64,000 bases of DNA, from positions 434,001 to 498,000 of the forward strand of contig CANNAC010000001.1 of NCBI GenBank assembly GCA_947502495.1, given 5' to 3'. Shown piece after piece: positions 26,532 through 35,167 of the stretch. How positions within the stretch are numbered: position 1 is the first letter of the stretch; every line of letters begins with the position of its first letter. The notes under the pieces are model-generated. The model saw only the letters and a program-made list of their open reading frames with translations, was not told the DNA's origin and did no database searches. The DNA comes from an uncultured Flavobacteriaceae bacterium (GTDB lineage: Bacteria; Bacteroidota; Bacteroidia; Flavobacteriales; Flavobacteriaceae). A program made the position numbers and the translations under genes.

Positions 26532-28223
26532 ATGAGTGACGATAAAAAAGTAATCTTTTCTATGTCTGGTTTAACCAAGACATTTCAAAGTGCACAAACA
26601 CCAGTTTTAAAAAATATTTATTTAAGCTTCTTTTATGGAGCAAAAATTGGAATATTAGGACTTAACGGTTCTGGTAAATCTACTTTGCTTAAAATTATTG
26701 CAGGAGTAGATAAAAACTATCAGGGAGATGTAGTATTTTCTCCTGGTTACACCGTTGGTTACTTAGAGCAAGAACCACAACTAGACGAAGATAAAACCGT
26801 TATGGAAATCGTTAGAGAAGGAGCGGCGGAAACCGTTGCAATTCTGGATGAATATAACAGTATTAACGATCAGTTTGGTTTAGAGGAAGTATATAGCGAT
26901 GCCGATAAAATGGAAAAGCTAATGAACCGTCAAGCAGTGCTTCAAGATCAAATTGATGCTGCTAATGCTTGGGAATTAGATACCAAACTAGAAATTGCAA
27001 TGGATGCTTTGCGTACTCCAGATGGAGACAAAAAGATAAGTGTACTTTCTGGTGGAGAGCGTCGTAGAGTTGCTTTATGTCGTTTGCTTTTACAAGAACC
27101 AGATGTATTACTATTAGATGAGCCAACCAATCACTTGGATGCAGAATCGGTACATTGGTTAGAGCACCATTTAGCGCAATATAAAGGAACTGTAATTGCG
27201 GTAACGCACGATAGATACTTTTTAGATAATGTAGCAGGTTGGATTTTAGAACTAGATAGAGGGGAAGGAATTCCTTGGAAAGGAAATTACTCTTCTTGGT
27301 TAGATCAAAAGTCAAAACGTATGGCGAAAGAAAGCAAAACAGCTTCTAAGCGTCAAAAAACACTAGAACGTGAGTTAGAATGGGTGCGTCAAGGAGCAAA
27401 AGGTCGTCAAACCAAACAGAAAGCGCGTTTAAAGAATTACGATAAATTAATGAGTCAAGATCAAAAACAACTTGACGAAAAATTAGAAATCTATATACCA
27501 AATGGACCTCGTTTAGGAACAAATGTTATTGATTCTGTTGGTATTAGTAAAGCGTACGATGATAAACTACTTTATGAAGATTTAAACTTCAGCTTACCGC
27601 AAGCTGGTATTGTTGGTGTTATTGGTCCTAATGGAGCTGGTAAAACAACGATCTTCCGTATGATTATGGGAGAAGAAACACCAGACAAAGGAGAATTTAA
27701 AGTCGGAGAAACAGCTAAGATTGCATACGTAGATCAAAAGCATTCTAATATAGATCCTGAAAAAACAATTTGGCAAAATTTTAGTGACGAGCAAGAATTG
27801 GTAATGATGGGAGGAAAAGAAGTGAATTCTAGAGCATACTTAAGCCGATTTAACTTTTCTGGTGGCGAGCAAAACAAAAAAGTAAAACTACTTTCAGGTG
27901 GGGAACGTAACCGTTTACACCTTGCAATGACGCTTAAAGAAGAAGGAAACGTATTACTTTTAGATGAGCCAACCAATGATTTAGATGTAAATACATTACG
28001 TGCATTAGAAGAAGGTTTAGAAAACTTTGCTGGTTGTGCTGTAGTAATTAGTCACGATAGATGGTTTTTAGATAGAATTTGTACACACATTCTTGCTTTT
28101 GAAGGAGATAGTCAAGTCTATTTCTTTGAAGGTGGATTTAGTGAATACGAAGAAAATAAAAAGAAACGTCTTGGTGGTGATTTAATGCCAAAACGAATTA
28201 AGTATAAAAAGTTAGTAAGATAA
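26532..28223 (+). CDS. ettA: Energy-dependent translational throttle protein EttA (ABC-F)
   Basis: Two ABC ATPase domains with no membrane part. Domain 1 has GLNGSGKST, LSGGERRRVALC and LLLDEPTNHLD. Domain 2 has GPNGAGKTT, LSGGERNRLHLA and LLLDEPTNDLD. Between them lies the linker with the arm and P-site tRNA interaction motif region (RMAKESKTASKRQKTLERELEW). At 563 aa with GYLEQEPQLD it matches EttA rather than Uup or antibiotic-resistance ABC-F. It binds the ribosomal E site and gates entry into elongation according to ATP/ADP. Confidence 0.95.
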   Translation: MSDDKKVIFSMSGLTKTFQSAQTPVLKNIYLSFFYGAKIGILGLNGSGKSTLLKIIAGVDKNYQGDVVFSPGYTVGYLEQEPQLDEDKTVMEIVREGAAETVAILDEYNSINDQFGLEEVYSDADKMEKLMNRQAVLQDQIDAANAWELDTKLEIAMDALRTPDGDKKISVLSGGERRRVALCRLLLQEPDVLLLDEPTNHLDAESVHWLEHHLAQYKGTVIAVTHDRYFLDNVAGWILELDRGEGIPWKGNYSSWLDQKSKRMAKESKTASKRQKTLERELEWVRQGAKGRQTKQKARLKNYDKLMSQDQKQLDEKLEIYIPNGPRLGTNVIDSVGISKAYDDKLLYEDLNFSLPQAGIVGVIGPNGAGKTTIFRMIMGEETPDKGEFKVGETAKIAYVDQKHSNIDPEKTIWQNFSDEQELVMMGGKEVNSRAYLSRFNFSGGEQNKKVKLLSGGERNRLHLAMTLKEEGNVLLLDEPTNDLDVNTLRALEEGLENFAGCAVVISHDRWFLDRICTHILAFEGDSQVYFFEGGFSEYEENKKKRLGGDLMPKRIKYKKLVR

Positions 28224-28244
28224 TATCAAACGACTTTATGGAAA

Positions 28245-28278
28245 ACAAAAAAACCTGCATTTAGCAGGTTTTTTTTAT
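28245..28278. terminator. Bidirectional terminator after ettA
   Basis: AAAACCTGC-ATTTA-GCAGGTTTT with a T-run downstream and an A-run upstream. It serves ettA on the plus strand and probably the small genes on the minus strand. Confidence 0.92.
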
Positions 28279-28281
28279 TCT

Positions 28282-28482
28282 TTATTTTGTGTACAAATGA
28301 CCGGAGCCCAATTTGTAATCTGCAATATTTGTAAGATCATTTATTTCGGTAATACTTTTGTCAAAAGTATCTAGTTCGCGTAATATATCTGCTTCGTGTT
28401 CGTAAGTATATAAGTCTTTCTTTATGAAAAAAGCTAAAACTAAGAACGCAACAACAAAAATTGTAGTGCATATAACTGCCAT
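28282..28482 (-). CDS. Small membrane-anchored protein
   Basis: This 66-aa protein has one N-terminal membrane helix (AVICTTIFVVAFLVLAFFI) and a charged C-terminal tail ending SGHLYTK. I do not recognise the family. It starts 3 bp after the stop of the next small membrane gene, so the two are co-transcribed. Both tails end in GHxY followed by polar residues, suggesting they are distant paralogues or share a partner. Confidence 0.6.
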   Translation of the reverse strand: MAVICTTIFVVAFLVLAFFIKKDLYTYEHEADILRELDTFDKSITEINDLTNIADYKLGSGHLYTK

Positions 28483-28485
28483 TCT

Positions 28486-28722
28486 TTATTCTTTTTTTGT
28501 GTTATTACTATACATGTGTCCTTCTGTAAAATCGGTATATTCTTTATCCTCATCATCCAATAAATGATCGGTAGCTTTCATCAGTTTTTCGTTTTCTGAT
28601 TTCAATTTATAGGACTTTCTTAAAACGAGAATTAATACAATAGAAAAGAAAATAACGCTAATACTTAAAAGAGTAACAACACTAGTTTGTTTTATTAAAG
28701 CAATAAAATGTGAAGTAACCAT
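28486..28722 (-). CDS. Small membrane-anchored protein
   Basis: This 78-aa protein has one helix (VVTLLSISVIFFSIVLILVL), then a short coiled coil (KSYKLKSENEKLMKATDHLLDDEDKEYTDF) and the tail TEGHMYSNN. Unrecognised. It has the layout of a small accessory subunit of a membrane complex, but no partner is visible in the neighbourhood. Confidence 0.6.
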   Translation of the reverse strand: MVTSHFIALIKQTSVVTLLSISVIFFSIVLILVLRKSYKLKSENEKLMKATDHLLDDEDKEYTDFTEGHMYSNNTKKE

Positions 28723-28806
28723 GATTAGCTATCGATTGTGTTTCTGGGGATAATCTGCTTCAAATATATAAAAAACATTTTAAGTAATGTGTTCATTATT
28801 AAATTA

Positions 28807-29592
28807 TTAATACCAATTTAATGGAATAACTTCTATCTCTTTATTACCGTTATTAACAATAGTTTTAAATAAACGAACATCACTAAACCCTTCCGTACCT
28901 CTAAAATGATAAGGATATACTTGCTTTGGTTTAAATTCTAAAACCGCACTTGCAGCACTTTCGACTGGCATTGTATACGGTAAATTCATACAAACAAAAG
29001 CTTTGTCAATATTCTTTAAAGCGCGCATTTCCGGAATATCTTCGGTATCACCAGAAATATAAATACGCTCTCTGCCAAGGGTAATAACATAACCATTTCC
29101 TCTTCCTTTTGCGTGAAATTTTAAAGCTTCCTCTCTTAAATTATACATGGGTATTGCTTCAATAGTATGCTTATTTACGGTAGTTGTTTTTCCATTGTCT
29201 AAAACAATACGTTCTAAGGAATTTAGTTCTGGTAATTTTTCGGATACCGCTTTTGGCAGTACAACAACAGCATTACTTAAATCTAGACTTTCTAAGGTTT
29301 CTACACTTAAATGATCTCCATGAATATCTGTAAGTAAGACAATAGTTGGCTTCTTTTGATCTTTAAAAGCATCGGCACCACCAACAGGATCGGTGTAAAT
29401 CACAGTGTCTTCATACTCTAAAACCATAGTTGCATGACTTATCGGAGTAATTTTTAAGTCACTTTCTATTTCCGGTTTTACCGCTTTTTTTACTTCTGGT
29501 GTAACGGTTAGTTCTGTGGTTTCTTTGCTTTCGTTCTTGCAACTAATAAAAGATAGAAGCACAATAATAAGAAAGGATACAGTATTTTTCAT
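28807..29592 (-). CDS. MBL-fold metallo-hydrolase lipoprotein
   Basis: The lipoprotein signal has lipobox SFISC (Cys18). The metallo-beta-lactamase fold follows: HATMVLEYEDTVIYTDPVGG is the UlaG-like entry, LTDIHGDHLS is the HxHxDH variant (DIHGDH), and YISGDTEDIP supplies the bridging Asp. PYHFRG gives the last His. The group resembles UlaG-like hydrolases exported to the periplasm. The substrate is unknown. Confidence 0.88.
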   Translation of the reverse strand: MKNTVSFLIIVLLSFISCKNESKETTELTVTPEVKKAVKPEIESDLKITPISHATMVLEYEDTVIYTDPVGGADAFKDQKKPTIVLLTDIHGDHLSVETLESLDLSNAVVVLPKAVSEKLPELNSLERIVLDNGKTTTVNKHTIEAIPMYNLREEALKFHAKGRGNGYVITLGRERIYISGDTEDIPEMRALKNIDKAFVCMNLPYTMPVESAASAVLEFKPKQVYPYHFRGTEGFSDVRLFKTIVNNGNKEIEVIPLNWY

Positions 29593-29761
29593 AATTAGGT
29601 ATAGATTTAATTTAAAGATAATATTCCAAAAGGAATTAATTAAATATGTAACAAAATATTATGATTCGCTACTTATATTTTAACGATTTCTTTTTGATAC
29701 TGATAATTTTTATCGAAATTGCTTATCCAAATATAGTTCAACTTAAAACACACAATACAAT

Positions 29762-31105
29762 ATGTCTGACGATTTTGATTTATTAGAAACAAACTCCAAC
29801 GAGAAAACGGAGAAAGTAGATGTTAACTGGGGAAAAGCCATAGACCAAATGAAGTCTAAATTGGCACAGGAAGATGATCCAGAAAGTCGTCAGAAAATAT
29901 TAAATGCAACATTAGATAATGTTGTAGACATGGCAGAAAAAGATAGAACTACTTTGTTAGATGCGATTAAAGATTTAACAGACTATCAAGACGAAGTTGG
30001 TATTATGTTCGAAGGTTTTTCAGCATTAAATCCAGCAGAACAAAAAATTATAGACGACGCTATTAAACGTTTAGAGCGTGCAAAAGTAGAGCTAGAAGAT
30101 GCAAACGCTAAACCAGATACTTTTTGGAATAACCTTTGGGGGAGAAAAGGAAAAATAAAAGAAGCAGAACAAGAACTGCAACAAGCACAAAAAACACGTG
30201 ACGAAGCAGACAATAAAGCAAAAGCATTATTTCAACAACGTATTGAAAGTGCAGATGTACAAACTTTACTAAACGAACTTTCTTTTAAAAGTCAGGCAGC
30301 AGTAAAACGCTTGAAAGACAGAGAGATAGAAATTAAAGAGGTAGAAGAAAGTCTTAAAACAGCCATTGTAGAAGCTTCCAATAATCATACAAAAGCACTT
30401 CAGAAAAAGAAAGAAGTAGAAGATAAACTAGAAGCGCAATACGCCTTATTAAAACAAGCTCGCCAAGCTCTAGAAGAAGTAGCAGATAAGCAATCGGAAG
30501 AATACTCCAAAGCATTATCGGCAGTAACGACTTTAGAGCAAAAAGTAGAAGAGTTAGAAGGTCTTAAAAATGCATATACAACACTTGCGGCTTCTAAAGA
30601 TAGTTTTGTACACAAGCATAATTTAACCATTAAAGTACTAACTTCTTTACGTAGCAATTTACAAACGCATCGTGCAAAATTAAAGAGTGATACCGACGAG
30701 CGCCTTAAATATTATGATGGTTATGTAGTTGCTTTAAAAGCAAGAACAGATCAAGAATTCGCCGCTATTTTAGAGCATTTAGGTGTTAAAACAGATGAGC
30801 ATATTGGAGCAACTCTTGCGTCTATGCATACGGCAAGTGCAAAAGCACGTCAAGAAATGATGGATAATATTCCGGTGCATGAAAAAGTAATGCAAGGGGT
30901 TTATGGTAGTTATGCAGAGGCTTTAAGCGAAATCAGAGCTAAAGATTCAGCAATCCAAAAGAACTTTGCAGAACGTTACGGCATCGATATGAAAGAAATT
31001 TTTGAAGATTACTATAAAGCAGATGCAAATGCACCTTCCGGTGGAGGAGATGAACCAGCAGATGCTCCAAAACCAGAAGCTAACGACGACGATTTATTAG
31101 GATAA
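29762..31105 (+). CDS. Large coiled-coil protein, first gene of the AAA+ cluster
   Basis: This is a 447-aa soluble protein with an acidic start (MSDDFDLLETN). Long coiled coils cover about residues 95-300 (KAKALFQQRIESAD, KEVEDKLEAQYALLKQARQALEEV), and an acidic Gly/Pro-rich tail ends DDDLLG. Some flavobacterial relatives carry the label 'microtubule-binding protein', which has no functional basis. The helical layout recalls TelA-type toxic-anion-resistance proteins, but I see no diagnostic motif. It is the first of a same-strand gene series that includes an AAA+ ATPase, and it may be a structural partner of that enzyme. Confidence 0.8.
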   Translation: MSDDFDLLETNSNEKTEKVDVNWGKAIDQMKSKLAQEDDPESRQKILNATLDNVVDMAEKDRTTLLDAIKDLTDYQDEVGIMFEGFSALNPAEQKIIDDAIKRLERAKVELEDANAKPDTFWNNLWGRKGKIKEAEQELQQAQKTRDEADNKAKALFQQRIESADVQTLLNELSFKSQAAVKRLKDREIEIKEVEESLKTAIVEASNNHTKALQKKKEVEDKLEAQYALLKQARQALEEVADKQSEEYSKALSAVTTLEQKVEELEGLKNAYTTLAASKDSFVHKHNLTIKVLTSLRSNLQTHRAKLKSDTDERLKYYDGYVVALKARTDQEFAAILEHLGVKTDEHIGATLASMHTASAKARQEMMDNIPVHEKVMQGVYGSYAEALSEIRAKDSAIQKNFAERYGIDMKEIFEDYYKADANAPSGGGDEPADAPKPEANDDDLLG

Positions 31106-31146
31106 TTTAAAGAAGGCATGTCCAACGTAGCTTTTAAAGCGAAGTT

Positions 31147-31242
31147 GGGCGTTTCCCTCTTTCGCTGAAAAGCTTCAGAGGGTCAGGTTTTCACTACTCG
31201 CTCTCTGCGAGGAGCTCAAACAAACCGTTCTATCCTTAACGC
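31147..31242 (-). repeat. Dispersed structured intergenic element, copy B
   Basis: On the minus strand it reads GCGTTAAGGATAGAACGG, then TTTGTTTGAGCTC, a GCGAG segment, CCTGAC with a variable hairpin, and ends GGGAAACGCC. It shares both ends with copy A at 7567-7692 while the interior differs. It lies antisense in the spacer between two cluster genes. Confidence 0.6.
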
Positions 31243-31266
31243 ACGTACGCAATATTAAATCAAACT

Positions 31267-31294
31267 GCCAAAAGCTATAAGCTAATAGCAAAAC
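31267..31294 (+). repeat. GCYANNN heptads abutting a start codon
   Basis: GCCAAAA, GCTATAA, GCTAATA, GCAAAAC run without gaps up to 1 bp before the ATG at 31296. Confidence 0.7.
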
Positions 31295-31295
31295 A

Positions 31296-32333
31296 ATGAT
31301 CGTAACACCTCTAGATTCCGCTTTATTAGACTCCAAAGAACAATACGTTTTCTATCACAACATGGTAGACTTTGCGCTTAAAGAACTAATTGTTGCGGTA
31401 CAACAAAAACAACTTTTAAACCAACAAGAAATACTTCTGTTTAAACAATACAGTGATTTACTCTTGTATTCTATAGAAGCCATGCGTGTAAAATACATGT
31501 ATGATGATGAGGAAAACATGAAGGTCGATTTAACAGATTCGGGGTTTCCAAATTACTTAGAATTCCGTTATCTATTTAACGATTTAGAATTACGCGAAGA
31601 ATACTTAGGGAAACTGACGAGCATAGATACTTTAAAAGAAGAGTTTTTAGATACTTTACTTCATAAAAAAGAACCAATATCTAAACGAAAGTTATTTCAA
31701 GCAGCTTCCATAGTCTATTACGCTTCGGCAAAAAAAGAGTTCATATTTAATCGTTTCGTACAAGGTAAAATTTTAGAAGCACCAGAAAATGAGCCAGGAG
31801 AACATTTAGTAAGTTGGAGTTTTTATGATGTGTCGCACAACCGACCTTTTATTTGTTATATGTATTTTGATTATGATGGTAGCAACGTGCAAAAAGAAAG
31901 AGACGAAATCTACACGACGCTTAAAACCGTTGCAGATAGAGATATGAACTTAGATACCATGGCGTATGGTATTGATAAACGCTTACCAAAAGTGTTTCCT
32001 AAATTGATAAAACGTGTGGATTTAGGACCGATACATAATGTATTTGCAAAAGATGAAAATAAAGTAACACACGCTATTTTAGAAGGTATTGCGAGTAAAA
32101 CCATTCCGTTAAATTCCTATGCCATTTCTTTTAAAATAGACGAGCTAAAGTCAGAAAGCGAATTTAAAGAAGGTAGTTTCTTTAGTAAGCAAACCTTTCA
32201 AAAATGGGATACTATTTTTAGACAACGTTACGTATTTGCGCCACATAGAATCATACAATTGCTATATAATAAAACACCAGAAATAATGAATAAGTTGGCG
32301 AAAGCTCCGATTCAAATTTCAGAATTAAAATAA
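31296..32333 (+). CDS. Unknown 345-aa cytoplasmic protein of the AAA+ cluster
   Basis: I do not recognise this family. The protein is soluble and mostly helical at the N-terminus (YHNMVDFALKELIVAVQQKQLL). A mixed alpha/beta centre (HLVSWSFYDVSHNRPFICYMYFDYDG) is followed by a basic C-terminus. No catalytic motif stands out. It lies between the coiled-coil protein and the AAA+ ATPase on the same strand, so it is likely part of the same assembly. The start lies 1 bp after the heptad run. Confidence 0.75.
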   Translation: MIVTPLDSALLDSKEQYVFYHNMVDFALKELIVAVQQKQLLNQQEILLFKQYSDLLLYSIEAMRVKYMYDDEENMKVDLTDSGFPNYLEFRYLFNDLELREEYLGKLTSIDTLKEEFLDTLLHKKEPISKRKLFQAASIVYYASAKKEFIFNRFVQGKILEAPENEPGEHLVSWSFYDVSHNRPFICYMYFDYDGSNVQKERDEIYTTLKTVADRDMNLDTMAYGIDKRLPKVFPKLIKRVDLGPIHNVFAKDENKVTHAILEGIASKTIPLNSYAISFKIDELKSESEFKEGSFFSKQTFQKWDTIFRQRYVFAPHRIIQLLYNKTPEIMNKLAKAPIQISELK

Positions 32334-32362
32334 AGTATAGACCTATAAAACCATTTTATTAT

Positions 32363-32800
32363 ATGAAAAAAGCATTACTAATTATGATCCTTTTTGTGTC
32401 CTTTTCAGCTTCTGCACAAAACGACCCAAAAGAAGTTGTCGAGTTATTTTTTAAAGAGTTCAAAGAAAAAGGATCAGGAATAGCAATAGATAATTTGTAT
32501 AAACCTAATAAATGGATTAGTAAGTCAGCCGATGCAATTATTCAATTAAAAAGTCAATTAGATGGATTAAATGAAGATTATGTTGGTAAATATTATGGAA
32601 ATGAATTAATCCTAGAAAAGAAATTAGCAGATAGTTTTATTTTAATGAGCTATTTGGTGAAATATGATAGGCAACCAATTCGCTTTACATTTCAATTTTA
32701 TAAACCTAATGATACTTGGATGATTCATAGCTTTAAATTCGATGGGAATTTAGATGCCGAAATTGAAGAAGCAGCGAAATTATATAATTTTCGATTATAA
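32363..32800 (+). CDS. Secreted SnoaL/DUF4440-like small protein
   Basis: The signal peptide ends FSASAQ. The mature 126 aa start NDPKEVVELFFKEFKEKGSGIAIDNLY and have an alpha+beta pattern ending TWMIHSFKFDGNLDAEIEEA, like NTF2-fold proteins. That fold assignment is inference. It is the only clearly exported soluble protein in the cluster, so it may be an insertion or a periplasmic member. Confidence 0.7.
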   Translation: MKKALLIMILFVSFSASAQNDPKEVVELFFKEFKEKGSGIAIDNLYKPNKWISKSADAIIQLKSQLDGLNEDYVGKYYGNELILEKKLADSFILMSYLVKYDRQPIRFTFQFYKPNDTWMIHSFKFDGNLDAEIEEAAKLYNFRL

Positions 32801-32917
32801 TAAAATAGGTCGATTTATTCTGAGATAACAGAATAAAGAAGGAAGGGTAAAATCTACTCCTCCTTCCAAAGGGAGAATGAAATTGATAACGAAATAAGTC
32901 AGAAGCAAAAGAAATTG

Positions 32918-32945
32918 TTTACTGAAGACTGCAAACTGAATACTA
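32918..32945 (+). repeat. NNNACTR heptads just before a start codon
   Basis: TTTACTG, AAGACTG, CAAACTG, AATACTA, then an A-run and the ATG at 32953. Confidence 0.65.
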
Positions 32946-32952
32946 AAAAAAA

Positions 32953-34908
32953 ATGGAACACAACTCAACATTCCCAATAAAACAAAACGAATTAGATATG
33001 CTTCGTGATGAAGCAACTAGTTATATAAAATCGGTACAATGGGAGCAAAGCCAACGTGCAAAAAATAAAGATAAGGACGCCAAAGACGAATCCATATTAC
33101 TGTATTTGTCGCGAGCAAATAACGGAAGCAATGTGAGTTTAACGTCTGTTTCTAAAACGATTTTAGCTTTAAAAAAGCGTTTGTTGCCAGAATCTGTAGC
33201 AATTCCTATTCATTTAAATCACACGCTTTACGCAGTTCAAGAGGGAATTACGCTAGGTATTTGGATAAAAGATAGTTTTTACGATGCGTCTGGTTTATCT
33301 ACTTTAATAGATAATAGATCTGCTTTAGATAGTGACGGAAAACGAGAATACGAAAGTAAAATGCACACCGCAACGGCATACATGCTTTTTGCTACTGCTT
33401 ATAAAATTTTATACGATTTAAAACCGCATGCTTCCGATGATCTATCGGTTATGAAGCAAAAGTTTGCAGGCATTCCAGAAGTATCCTTGCTTTCTCCTTT
33501 AAAAGGAATTGCTTGTCAGTTGTTTTATTACGATAAATACCTATCGCATCCAGATATTATAAAATCCGATAAAGATGTCATCGATTTTACAGTGGTTTAT
33601 TTTGAGGCTTTAATCGATGAAATTCAACTTCGTAAAAGCAATTTAGAATACACCGAAACCATTATAGATAGAACCTATAAACTAGAAAAAAGTGATTTTG
33701 CTGTTTCTGGTTGGGAAAATGTATTCCAAGGAACCGCAAAAAGTGTCGAATTTAATAAAATAGAATTCGAACAAATTGTTGGAAACAGAGATGCAAAACA
33801 CTTTGCAAGACGTTTAACAGAACGTATGCTGAGTTACGATTTTGAAGAAAAAAAGAATCCGTTTCAAGAACTTGGTGGTTTTATGCCTGTTTTTATGGGT
33901 TATGGAATTCCGGGAACGGGAAAGAGTATGCTTATTGCAGCTATTGCTACACGATTAAAAATGCATTGCGATAATTTAGATATTCCGTTTTTATTTCATC
34001 CAATGCCAGATACGTTAATTAGTACCTTTCAAGGTGGTTCTGCCGAAAAAATGGTAGAATGGATGAAGCCTTTACAAGATCCTACCAAATTAATTTTTGC
34101 ACCAATTGATGATGCCGAAAATAATCTGCAAGAACGTACAGCACAAGGCGTTTCTGCAGGAGTTAAAGAAGTAATAGGTGTGTTTTTAAGGTATACAGAA
34201 GGCGCTTATGCTGTGAATTATGGAAATAGTTCAGTTGGTTTATTTACCAATCTTCCAGAGATGTTGGATAAAGCGGTGATTTCTCGTGTACAAGGACGAT
34301 TTAAAATTGATGGAGCAAGAACCGAACATGACTTTTTAGATCAAGATCATTTATGGTGGCGAAAATTAGATACTACCATGCCAGATTTTGTTAACATGCA
34401 AGGTCCAGAAAACTATAGTTATCTGCAAGATCAAGGTTTAGCTAAAAGTATGGGAGAAATTCTAAATGTTTCTAACAAACCAACAGAACAGCGAGTTTTA
34501 GATGCTTATGGTAAAGTAGAAAAACATTTTAAAACCAACCATCATTTGTTTTATGCGAATCTGTATATGGAGATTCAAAAGATATTTCCATTCTTTTCTT
34601 CTCGTGATGTGCGTAATATTCAAAGTGCTGTTTCGTTACGTTTAACCGATTTCGATTTAGAAGAAGATTGGTTCGATAATCCGGAAATCTATTTCAAAAA
34701 AGATTACGATACCAAATTCAATATGTTGCAAGAATTAATGCGTGCCAATATGAAAGGTTTAGATTTTTCAGAAATAAGAAGACAAGAAGTAGTGCGCTAT
34801 TTAGATAATGTAGCAACCATTGCAGATACCGACTTTAAACGAAAAGTAGATGCAAGAGTGAATCAAATGAATATAGATTTAAAGGCTAGAGAGACTTTTG
34901 GAAAATAA
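32953..34908 (+). CDS. AAA+ ATPase of the uncharacterised cluster
   Basis: This is a 651-aa soluble protein. A helical N-terminal region (about 1-285) precedes one AAA+ module: Walker A GYGIPGTGKS near 316-325, Walker B LIFAPIDDAEN near 382-392, a sensor-1-like GLFTNLPE and an arginine-finger candidate in SRVQGRFKIDG. Walker B ends DDAE rather than DE(x), which is a variant. The C-terminal third is unique. It could remodel the coiled-coil or membrane proteins beside it. Best described as AAA family ATPase; MoxR-like is not supported. Confidence 0.87.
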   Translation: MEHNSTFPIKQNELDMLRDEATSYIKSVQWEQSQRAKNKDKDAKDESILLYLSRANNGSNVSLTSVSKTILALKKRLLPESVAIPIHLNHTLYAVQEGITLGIWIKDSFYDASGLSTLIDNRSALDSDGKREYESKMHTATAYMLFATAYKILYDLKPHASDDLSVMKQKFAGIPEVSLLSPLKGIACQLFYYDKYLSHPDIIKSDKDVIDFTVVYFEALIDEIQLRKSNLEYTETIIDRTYKLEKSDFAVSGWENVFQGTAKSVEFNKIEFEQIVGNRDAKHFARRLTERMLSYDFEEKKNPFQELGGFMPVFMGYGIPGTGKSMLIAAIATRLKMHCDNLDIPFLFHPMPDTLISTFQGGSAEKMVEWMKPLQDPTKLIFAPIDDAENNLQERTAQGVSAGVKEVIGVFLRYTEGAYAVNYGNSSVGLFTNLPEMLDKAVISRVQGRFKIDGARTEHDFLDQDHLWWRKLDTTMPDFVNMQGPENYSYLQDQGLAKSMGEILNVSNKPTEQRVLDAYGKVEKHFKTNHHLFYANLYMEIQKIFPFFSSRDVRNIQSAVSLRLTDFDLEEDWFDNPEIYFKKDYDTKFNMLQELMRANMKGLDFSEIRRQEVVRYLDNVATIADTDFKRKVDARVNQMNIDLKARETFGK

Positions 34909-34930
34909 ATAATTAAATAATGAATACGTA

Positions 34931-35134
34931 TGTCACTTCGAGTGATTTTTGAGGAACGAAAAAAATAGTATCGAGAAGCGGGTGATTTTTGAGGAATGAA
35001 AAAATAGTATCGAGAAGCAAATGATTTTTGAGGAACGAAAAAATAGTATCGAGAAGCGGGTGATTTTTGAGGAACGAAAAAATAGTATCGAGAATCGAGT
35101 GATTTTTGAGGTGCAATAAAATAGTATCGAGAAG
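34931..35134 (+). repeat. Tandem array 1 of a 39-bp unit (5 copies)
   Basis: The unit is GTGATTTTTGAGGAACG then AAAAAATAGTATCGAGAAGC. The array opens with TGTCACTTCGAGTGA and ends TATCGAGAAG. Copies differ by one to a few bases. A 39-bp period is 13 codons, so two minus-strand ORFs in the track are repeat artefacts. Confidence 0.95.
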
Positions 35135-35167
35135 TAGTTTTTATTATTTGAAATTTGAAGTTAAAAC

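Noticed and set aside
29762-31105. Naming the coiled-coil protein TelA or a microtubule-binding protein
   Set aside because: General helical character is similar, but no diagnostic motif is visible and bacteria of this group have no microtubules.
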